Source of the DNA: Planctomycetota bacterium
GTDB lineage: Bacteria > Planctomycetota > UBA1135 > UBA2386
DNA length: 34,564 bases
Assembly (NCBI GenBank): GCA_016794485.1
Contig: JAEUHV010000523.1
Span: 1 to 34,564, forward strand
Direction: 5' to 3'
Part shown: one piece after another, positions 8,189 through 14,157 of the stretch
Layout of the letters: each line of letters begins with the position of its first letter
How positions within the stretch are numbered: the stretch's first letter is position 1
Position numbers and translations under genes: made by a program
Notes under the pieces: model-generated
The model's input: the letters and a program-made list of their open reading frames with translations, nothing else
What the model was told of the DNA's origin: nothing
Databases searched by the model: none

Positions 8189-8629
8189 ATGCGTCTTCTT
8201 GCCGACGAGAACTTTCCGCGCACGGTGATCCTGGCCTTGCGCGCGAACGGCCACCACGTGCTGGCGATCCGCGAGAGTGCCCCCGGCAGCGCGGACGAAG
8301 CCGTGCTCGACCTCGCCCAGGAACAGCAGTGCATCCTCGTGACCTTCGACAAGGACTTCGGCGAGTTGGCGTTCCGCCGCGGCCTGCCCGCCGATTGTGG
8401 CGTCGTGCTGTTCCGCATCGGCGCCGCGAGTGTGGCCCAATTGGCCCATCGGGTCGTCAACGTGCTGCACAGCCAACCGGACTGGCAAGGGTTGTTCGCT
8501 TCCGTCGACGACGACCGCGTCGCATTCGACCGTTGCCGCACGCACGAACGTGACGCTGCCATGGCCGCGTTGGCGATGCTCGACCTGCAGCAGAAGCTCG
8601 GTGGTCCCGGGGCGGGACGCACGGGTTGA
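8189..8629 (+). CDS. DUF5615 PIN-like toxin with RibH-derived C-terminal tail
   Basis: Residues 1 to about 112 are a DUF5615 (Mut7-C/PIN-like) domain with acidic residues D6 and E7 in LLADENFP, the ESAPGSAD segment, and D54/D56 in VTFDKDFGEL, consistent with a ribonuclease toxin. The family normally ends shortly after a segment like VDDDRV. Here the frame continues through a short linker and then 25 residues (122-146) identical to the C-terminus of RibH, encoded by the second 83-bp repeat. The chimeric tail looks like a by-product of insertion. Whether the toxin remains active cannot be told from sequence. It is coupled to the DUF433 antitoxin 3 bp upstream. Confidence 0.88.
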   Translation: MRLLADENFPRTVILALRANGHHVLAIRESAPGSADEAVLDLAQEQQCILVTFDKDFGELAFRRGLPADCGVVLFRIGAASVAQLAHRVVNVLHSQPDWQGLFASVDDDRVAFDRCRTHERDAAMAALAMLDLQQKLGGPGAGRTG

Positions 8630-8634
8630 TCGGC
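8552..8634. repeat. 83-bp direct repeat, copy 2 (end of toxin gene)
   Basis: This is the second copy of the ribH 3' end, in the same reading frame, so it supplies the toxin's last 25 codons and stop. Identity with 7849-7931 stops sharply at both edges. Its terminal TTGATC (8626-8631) also sits 16 bp upstream of TACGTT (8648-8653) and may serve as the -35 box for nusB. Confidence 0.95.
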
Positions 8635-8653
8635 GCGCGGCGACCGCTACGTT
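8626..8653 (+). promoter_or_regulatory. Putative nusB promoter
   Basis: TTGATC (8626-8631), 16 bp, TACGTT (8648-8653). The -35 half lies inside the 83-bp repeat, so the same hexamer also follows ribH. The predicted leader to the nusB ATG is about 35 nt and has no clear Shine-Dalgarno. Confidence 0.4.
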
Positions 8654-8695
8654 GCGGGCCTTCGTTTCCCGTTCTCCCGGAAACCGCTCCTTCCC

Positions 8696-9220
8696 ATGAC
8701 CGCTCCCATCCGTCGCCGCACGCGCGCTCGCGAGATCGCCATGCAGGTCCTGTTCCAGTTCGACGTCCGTGGCGAAGGCTACGCGGGAGAGGTCGACAAG
8801 ACGACGGCACAGCTGTGCGCCGACGAGGCGAACGAAGGCAAGGAGCAGAAGGACGGTCGCGAGCACGCCGACGTGGTCGAGTTCGCGCAGCGCATCGTCG
8901 AGGGCACGCTGCAGAACCGTGCCGCGATCGACCAACGGCTGGCGGCGGTGGCCCGCAACTGGGACCTCGCGCGCATGGCGACCGTGGACCGCAACGTGCT
9001 GCGTCTGGCCACCTACGAACTCATGTTCTGCGCCGACGTGCCGCCGAAGGTCGCGATCAACGAAGCGATCGAACTGGGCAAGAAGTACTCGACGGCGAAC
9101 TCGGGCGGATTCGTGAACGGGATCCTCGACCGCATCCGGATCGACCTGGAACGCGAGCGCACTGCGACAAAGGCGACGCCGCTCCCGCCGCCACCGGCCA
9201 CCGGCGAAGCCGGGGCCTGA
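8696..9220 (+). CDS. nusB: Transcription antitermination factor NusB
   Basis: NusB binds boxA RNA with ribosomal protein S10 in rRNA antitermination. The 174-residue protein shows the family pattern: RRRTRAREIAMQVLFQFD at the N-terminus, a central helical bundle (about 60-110), MATVDRNVLRLATYEL, VAINEAIELGKKYS and SGGFVNGILD near the end. A charged insertion around residues 40-58 (EANEGKEQKDGRE) and a Pro/Ala-rich tail make it somewhat longer than the 130-150 residues usual for the family. It follows ribH after the inserted toxin-antitoxin pair and precedes ftsY by 58 bp. Cytoplasmic. Confidence 0.96.
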   Translation: MTAPIRRRTRAREIAMQVLFQFDVRGEGYAGEVDKTTAQLCADEANEGKEQKDGREHADVVEFAQRIVEGTLQNRAAIDQRLAAVARNWDLARMATVDRNVLRLATYELMFCADVPPKVAINEAIELGKKYSTANSGGFVNGILDRIRIDLERERTATKATPLPPPPATGEAGA

Positions 9221-9241
9221 ACCGGAGCCGCCAACGTCCGG

Positions 9242-9270
9242 TTGCCCGCGGCCCGTCCATGGACGACACT
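9242..9270 (+). promoter_or_regulatory. Putative ftsY promoter
   Basis: TTGCCC (9242-9247), 17 bp, GACACT (9265-9270). The -10 box ends 8 bp before the ATG at 9279, so transcription would start at or next to the start codon. Confidence 0.4.
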
Positions 9271-9278
9271 GCGCCGAC

Positions 9279-10202
9279 ATGGTGTTCGGCAAGCTGCTGG
9301 CCGCGCTCAAGAAGACGCGCGACGTCCTGACCGCGGGTCTCTCGCGCCTGTTCCACGGGCGCAAGCTCGACGAGGCGTTCCTCGAGGAACTCGAGGAGAT
9401 CCTCTACAACAGCGATCTGGGCCCGGTCGGCACCCGCGTCGTCGCGGACCTCAAGGTCGCCTACAAGAAGAAGGAAGTGAAGGAGACTGCCGAGGTGCCG
9501 GCGTTCCTGAAGCAGCGCCTCGCGGCGATGCTGGCCGGCAGCGAGGGCAAGCTGGCGAAGGCGGCCGGCAACCCGACGATCGTGCTGATCGTCGGAGTGA
9601 ACGGTGCGGGCAAGACCACTTCGATCGCCAAGCTGGCCCGGCACCTGCAGGCACAGGGCAACTCGGTGCTGCTGGGCGCCGGCGACACGTTCCGTGCCGC
9701 GGCCGTCGAGCAGTTGACGTTGTGGGCCGGACGGCTCGGCATTCCCATCGTCAAGCAGGCGACCGGCGCCGATCCGGCCGCGGTCGCATTCGACGCGGTG
9801 AGCGCCGCGGTCGCGCGCAAGGTCGACTACCTGCTGCTCGACACCGCCGGGCGCCTGCACACGCAGAAGAACCTGATGACCGAACTCGAGAAGATCGTTC
9901 GGGTCGTCAAGAAGCAGGTGCCGGACGCGCCTCACGAAACGCTGCTGGTGCTCGACGCGACCACGGGCCAGAACGCGATCCGCCAGGCCAGCGAGTTCAC
10001 CAAGTCGGCGCCGATCACCGGTTTGATCCTCGCCAAGATGGACGGCACCGCGAAGGGTGGTGCCTTGTTCGGCATACGCGACGTGTTGCCGGTGCCGGTC
10101 AAGTTCCTCGGCGTCGGCGAGGGCATCGACGACCTCGAGCCGTTCGCGGTGCAGGGCTTCGTCGACGCGATCCTGCAGTTCGACAAGCAAGCACCGGCAT
10201 GA
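9279..10202 (+). CDS. ftsY: Signal recognition particle receptor FtsY
   Basis: FtsY is the SRP GTPase receptor that docks ribosome-nascent chains at the membrane. The 307-residue protein has the N domain (about 1-95) and G domain: P-loop GVNGAGKTT (106-114), DTFRAAAVEQL (136-146), DTAGR (188-192), LLVLDATTGQNA (222-233) and AKMDGTAKGG (252-261). The long acidic A domain of E. coli FtsY is absent, as in many bacteria; the basic N-terminal helix probably touches the membrane. The guanine-specificity motif TKxD reads AKMD here, a small departure. Its stop overlaps the next start as ATGA (10199-10202), so translation of the downstream gene is likely coupled. Confidence 0.97.
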   Translation: MVFGKLLAALKKTRDVLTAGLSRLFHGRKLDEAFLEELEEILYNSDLGPVGTRVVADLKVAYKKKEVKETAEVPAFLKQRLAAMLAGSEGKLAKAAGNPTIVLIVGVNGAGKTTSIAKLARHLQAQGNSVLLGAGDTFRAAAVEQLTLWAGRLGIPIVKQATGADPAAVAFDAVSAAVARKVDYLLLDTAGRLHTQKNLMTELEKIVRVVKKQVPDAPHETLLVLDATTGQNAIRQASEFTKSAPITGLILAKMDGTAKGGALFGIRDVLPVPVKFLGVGEGIDDLEPFAVQGFVDAILQFDKQAPA

Positions 10203-12286
10203 GCGGCCCGGAAGCCAGCTCCGGCGCGCCCGTCCCACGCGGCCTCGTGTGGACGCTGCTCGTGCTCCTGGTCGTGCCGTTCGACCCGTTCTGGATCGAC
10301 TTCGAACAGGTGCGCCGCGGCCTCCTGCTCGTGCTCGCCGGTGCATGCCTGCTGCTGCAGCCGCGACTTCCGGCCGTACGCGGCGAGGTCTACGTCTGGT
10401 CGTTCGTGCTCGGGCTCTGCGGCTGTGGCGGCATCGCGTGGCTCGGCGAAGCCTGGTTCGGCGCCGCCAACCAGGTCCGCAGCTTCCAGCCCGTCGAAGC
10501 CCTGTTCCGGATCGCGCATTGGCTGGCGCTGCTGGTCGTGCTGCGTCTGGGCGCGGTGGCCGGCACGCGGCCGGCCGCGCCACTGGCGACCGTGCTGCTG
10601 CTGACCTCGCTGTTCGGCCTGCTGCAGCGCGCGGGCCTCGCCGAAGTCTGCGGCTACGGCGTCGAACGCGAACCGGTGTCGGTGTTCGGCAACCTCAACG
10701 TCGCGTCCGAGTGGACCGCGGTCGGCGCCTGCGCGGTCGCCGTACTGTGGCCCGCGTTCGTCGGACGCCAACGCTGGCTCGCGTTCGCGGCGCTCGGCCT
10801 CGGCGGCGCCTACCTGGTCGTCAACCAGTCGCGTTCGGGGCTGGTCGCCCTGCCGGTCGGTCTCGCGTTGCTGTTCCTGCTGCGGCGCAAGGAGCGACCA
10901 TGGCAGCCCGGGGCTGCCGCACTGGCCGGCGCCGTGCTGGGACTCGTGCTCGCGACCGCGGTGGCGAAGCCCGAACCGGTCGACTTCCAGGCGCGCCAGG
11001 CCGAACACGACCGGGCCACGTCGACGCTTGCGGTACGCTTCGAGATCGCCAAGGGTGCGACGAAGCTGTGGGCCGACTCGCCGGTCTTCGGCCGCGGCCC
11101 GGCCCAGTTCGCGGTGCACTACCCGCGGGTGCGCAGCCAGGCCGAGATCGAGGCGTCGAGCCACGGCCGCCAGTTCGCGACCGAAGTGCGGACCGCGCAC
11201 GACGACTGGCTCGAACTGCTGGTCGACGGCGGCCTCGTCGCCCTCCTGCTGTTCGCCGGCATGCTGTTCGGACTGCAGCGCGAACGCAGGGACAAGGCGG
11301 CGTTGGTGCCGCTGTTCGCGCTGTTGCTGCTCATGTTGGTGCGCGCGCCGTTGTGGAACGCACCCGCGGCGGCGGTCGCCCTGCTGCTCGTCGGCACCCC
11401 GGCCGTCCCGGCAGTGACGCGCCGCTGGATGCTGCCAACGGCCCTGCTCACCGGCCTCGTGCTCGTCGGGCTCGGCGTGTCGCAACTCGTCGGCCACCAC
11501 CACGCCGCCCGCTGGCAGGCGCAGGTGCGGACCGGTGCCGACGCCGACATCGCGCACCTGCAGGCGGCCGCGTGGTGGATGCCGTTCGAACCGCGCTGGC
11601 TGCAGCTGCAGACGCAGCTGCGGCTGAAGGAAGGCAACCTGCAGCAGGCCGCCCACCTCGGCGCGCGCGCGCTGACGTTGCGGCCGTTCGATCCGACGCT
11701 GCTGCTGCAACTGGGCGAAGTGCTGGCGCGCGGCAACAAGTTCGAGCAGGCCCGCGACGTGGCCAAGGAAGGTCTGCGCCACGACCCGCGCAACCCGGAA
11801 CTGCGCGTGTTGCTGAGCACCACCCTGGCGCAGCAAGACGCCGTCGACGACGCGATCGCCACCGTGGTCGACGACCCGCACGAACTGCTGCGCGTACGCC
11901 TCGCGCGCCATTTCCGCTCGCTCGCCGAACTGGCCCAGAAACGCGAACGCGGACGTTCGGCGGCGCGGTTCCTGCTCGAGCACCACGTGCAGGCCGCCCT
12001 CGACGCGCTCGACGACGCGTCGCCCGCGAACCTCGACGCCGCCAACGAACACGTCAAGGAAGCCGAACAGGCGGCGCGCATGGCGGAACGGCGCGACGCG
12101 CGACCGCGGCTCATCCTCGCGTTGCTGCTGCTCGACAAGAACCGGCAGGGTGCCTTGCAGCTCGGCGAACAGGTCGCGAAGTCCACCTACCCGCCGCTCA
12201 CCGGCTGGCAGCGCGCGCAGTTCGGCGACCGGCTGGCGCGCCTCGATTCGTTCGAAGGCTGGGCCCGCTGGCTCGCCATGCGCTGA
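10199..12286 (+). CDS. O-antigen ligase/polymerase-like membrane protein with TPR tail
   Basis: This 695-residue protein has about ten membrane helices (residues 15-425) and a soluble helical tail. The large periplasmic loop carries the Wzy_C/WaaL pattern: NQSRSGLVAL (about 209-218), RFEIAKGATKLWADSPVFGRGP (280-301) and TAHDDWLELLVDGG, with H334 at the position of the conserved WaaL-family histidine. Residues about 445-695 form TPR-like repeats (QQAAHLGARAL, EQARDVAKEGL). The family transfers or polymerises polyprenyl-linked glycans at the outer leaflet, or glycosylates proteins. The TPR-tailed type is common outside LPS loci, so the acceptor is unknown. The start at 10199 is chosen for the ATGA overlap with ftsY; upstream frame has no similarity. 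Confidence 0.8.
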   Translation: MSGPEASSGAPVPRGLVWTLLVLLVVPFDPFWIDFEQVRRGLLLVLAGACLLLQPRLPAVRGEVYVWSFVLGLCGCGGIAWLGEAWFGAANQVRSFQPVEALFRIAHWLALLVVLRLGAVAGTRPAAPLATVLLLTSLFGLLQRAGLAEVCGYGVEREPVSVFGNLNVASEWTAVGACAVAVLWPAFVGRQRWLAFAALGLGGAYLVVNQSRSGLVALPVGLALLFLLRRKERPWQPGAAALAGAVLGLVLATAVAKPEPVDFQARQAEHDRATSTLAVRFEIAKGATKLWADSPVFGRGPAQFAVHYPRVRSQAEIEASSHGRQFATEVRTAHDDWLELLVDGGLVALLLFAGMLFGLQRERRDKAALVPLFALLLLMLVRAPLWNAPAAAVALLLVGTPAVPAVTRRWMLPTALLTGLVLVGLGVSQLVGHHHAARWQAQVRTGADADIAHLQAAAWWMPFEPRWLQLQTQLRLKEGNLQQAAHLGARALTLRPFDPTLLLQLGEVLARGNKFEQARDVAKEGLRHDPRNPELRVLLSTTLAQQDAVDDAIATVVDDPHELLRVRLARHFRSLAELAQKRERGRSAARFLLEHHVQAALDALDDASPANLDAANEHVKEAEQAARMAERRDARPRLILALLLLDKNRQGALQLGEQVAKSTYPPLTGWQRAQFGDRLARLDSFEGWARWLAMR

Positions 12287-12380
12287 CCGAGTTCGCCGGC
12301 TTCCCGGCCCTCGCTCGAGGCAGCGCGACCGGTATGCTGGGCGCCGTGCCACGCCCCCCCGTCGAGCCGGAAACACCGCT

Positions 12381-12584
12381 TCGCCCGCGGACAAGCTGCA
12401 GATCTCGCTCGGCATGTTCGAGTACGGCTGCCAGGTGATGCGCGAGAACCTGCGTCGGCGATTCCCACACCTCGACGAGGTTGCGATCGAGCAGCAGTTG
12501 CACCAATGGTTGCGGACGCGACCGGGGGCCGAGCATGGCGACGGCGAAGGACGCATCGGCACCTGGCCCCGTTCCCGCCCATGA
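12381..12584 (+). pseudogene. Remnant of small helical partner of a nucleotidyltransferase module
   Basis: The readable part (SPADKLQISLGMFEYGC, RENLRRRFP, LRTRPGAEHGD) resembles short proteins, about 70-80 residues, encoded immediately upstream of AbiEii-like nucleotidyltransferases. No good start is in frame: the nearest GTG (12346), 7 bp after TATGCT (12333-12338), is separated from this frame by a run of seven C (12354-12360). One extra C would join them. The only in-frame ATG (12414) would drop conserved residues. Its TGA overlaps the next ATG (12581-12584), the normal operon arrangement. It is either a frameshifted gene, an assembly error in the C run, or a slippage-controlled gene. The family link is from memory. 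Confidence 0.5.
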
Positions 12585-12849
12585 CGATGGAGAAGCTGCT
12601 CCAGTCGGCCCTGTCCGACCTGCACCGGTCGCTTCCGTCGGCCACTTGATCGCCCTCAAGCTGCTTGCCACCGACGACGTCAGGCGGCCTCAGGATTCCA
12701 TCGACCTGGCCGCCCTGTTCGCGATTGCCTCGGCGGACGACCTGCGCACTGCCGAAGCGGCCGTGGCGACGATCACGCAACGCGGAGCCAACCGCGGACG
12801 CGACCTCTTGGCCATGCTGCGCGACCACTCCGGCCGCAAGCACCCGTGA
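12581..12849 (+). pseudogene. Internally deleted nucleotidyltransferase (AbiEii-like)
   Basis: An ATG at 12581 opens a start typical of this family (MTMEKLLQSALSDL), but the frame stops after 22 codons. The next frame resumes at about 12622 with PVASVGHLIALKLLATDD, RRPQDSIDLAALF and RGRDLLAMLRDH, the usual C-terminal helices of the AbiEii-like family. The middle, which should hold the GG(S/L)-type catalytic core of roughly 100 residues, is missing. I infer a deletion joining codons near 12618-12626 and a frameshift. No nucleotidyl transfer activity is expected. It ends 12 bp before the convergent membrane gene at 12862. Confidence 0.6.
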
Positions 12850-12861
12850 GGCTCCGACCCG

Positions 12862-13227
12862 TCAGGCGCGCAACGCGTTGGCGAAGCCGATCGACTCGGC
12901 CGCGATCAACAGCACGACGATCGCCTGCACCACGTGGCCGAGCCCGCGCGGCAGTTCGCGCAGCAGCAACGCGGTGACCCCGAACATCGCCAACGTCACG
13001 ACTGCGCCTACGACGAAGAACCACGCATCGTCGAGGTTGCACAAGACCGGCACCACGATGCCCGGCACGAGCGGCAGGCACAGCAGGTAGGTCGTCTGGC
13101 AGTGGCTGCACTCGTGCAGCATGCCGGTGACCACGGGTACCAGGACCGGGATCCACAACGTCGCCGCAGCGCGCACCATCGCACTACGCCATGCGAGGCC
13201 GAGTTCGGCAGCAGGCGCCGTGTCCAT
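12862..13227 (-). CDS. Small membrane protein, unknown function
   Basis: This 121-residue protein has about four hydrophobic helices (20-38, 48-62, 68-90, 98-118) and an HECSHC cluster (residues 38-43) between the first two, which could bind a metal or heme. I recognise no family. Its ATG shares one base with the stop codon of the SGNH hydrolase gene (TGATG at 13225-13229), so it is probably the last gene of the operon that begins upstream with nagB or with the GH3 fusion gene. Confidence 0.65.
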   Translation of the reverse strand: MDTAPAAELGLAWRSAMVRAAATLWIPVLVPVVTGMLHECSHCQTTYLLCLPLVPGIVVPVLCNLDDAWFFVVGAVVTLAMFGVTALLLRELPRGLGHVVQAIVVLLIAAESIGFANALRA

Positions 13228-14147
13228 CACTTCGCCCCGCCCTTGTCCTTGCCCGCGGGTGCCGCAGCCGCCTTCGTCGCCGCTTCCTGCAAGGCTTCGA
13301 CGTCTGGACCTGCCCCGCACGCGTCGACGAACTGGTCCAGCGTCCACTTCTGGCCGCGCAACGGATGGCCGTCGGGGAACTGCGCCGCCAGCGTGTCCTG
13401 CAGCGAGTAGCCGAGGAACGCCATGCCGAGCCGGTTCGCGTGCAGCCGATCGCCCTGCAGCAACGACCCGGGCGACGCGCGCAGCTTGCCGGCCGCGAGC
13501 GGCAGGTCGACGCCCTCGTCCTTCATCGTGCGGACCAGCGCCGCCAGCGGCACGACCTTCAGGTTCGGGTTCTGCTGCGCGAACGCGGCGAGCCGTTCGT
13601 TCAGCTTCGCGAGCACTTCCTTCTTCGGCACCCACGAGGCGCGCAGCATGCGCGGCGCGGCCCCGCGCATGTCGGCGAGATCGCCGACCACCACCGGCAC
13701 ACCGAGGCTCGCAACCAATGCGAGTCCCTTCTCGAACTTGGCCGAACGCGCGGCGGCCTCGTCGCCGGCCACCGGGCCGTAGGCGAACCAGAACAGGAAG
13801 TCGACCGCGACCACGACGTCCGCCTTCTGCTTCTTCGCACCCTCGACCTGGCGCGTGCCGTTGCCTTCGGCGTCGAGGAACAGCTGGGCCATGTCGAGCG
13901 GGTTGTGCGTGCTGGCTCGGGCGTGCTCGCCGCACCAGGCCTTGAGCACGTGCTGCATCGTGACCGATTCGCCCTGCTCGCCACCGGTCAGCGGTCCGTC
14001 TTCGAACCCGCCGCTCACCGACGCGCCGATGACGTGCAGTCGCGTCTTCTTCGTCGCCTTCTCGGGAGCCGCCTGGTCCTGGCCGATGACGACGCCGGCC
14101 GCGAGCACGGCCAGCAGGAACGAACCGATGCGGATGCCGATCTTCAT
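13227..14147 (-). CDS. Secreted SGNH/GDSL-type hydrolase
   Basis: This 306-residue protein has a signal peptide (hydrophobic 8-20, cleavage near VIGQ) and an SGNH hydrolase fold. Block I is GASVSGGF (S43 or S45 as nucleophile) and block V is DRLHANRLG with the Asp-x-x-His pair. Between them DFLFWFAYG and VVVGDLADM fit blocks II-III loosely; the asparagine of block III is not clear. The C-terminal 40 residues are Ala/Lys-rich. It begins 10 bp after the GH3-serine hydrolase gene and overlaps the next gene by one base, so the three are likely cotranscribed. SGNH enzymes are often carbohydrate or peptidoglycan O-acetylesterases; that role fits the neighbours but is inference. Confidence 0.8.
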   Translation of the reverse strand: MKIGIRIGSFLLAVLAAGVVIGQDQAAPEKATKKTRLHVIGASVSGGFEDGPLTGGEQGESVTMQHVLKAWCGEHARASTHNPLDMAQLFLDAEGNGTRQVEGAKKQKADVVVAVDFLFWFAYGPVAGDEAAARSAKFEKGLALVASLGVPVVVGDLADMRGAAPRMLRASWVPKKEVLAKLNERLAAFAQQNPNLKVVPLAALVRTMKDEGVDLPLAAGKLRASPGSLLQGDRLHANRLGMAFLGYSLQDTLAAQFPDGHPLRGQKWTLDQFVDACGAGPDVEALQEAATKAAAAPAGKDKGGAK

Positions 14148-14157
14148 GCGTGCGACT

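Noticed and set aside
7849-8634. Idea that the repeat marks a second, truncated ribH gene
   Set aside because: Only the last 25 codons are duplicated and they are fused in frame to a DUF5615 domain; there is no other RibH sequence in between.
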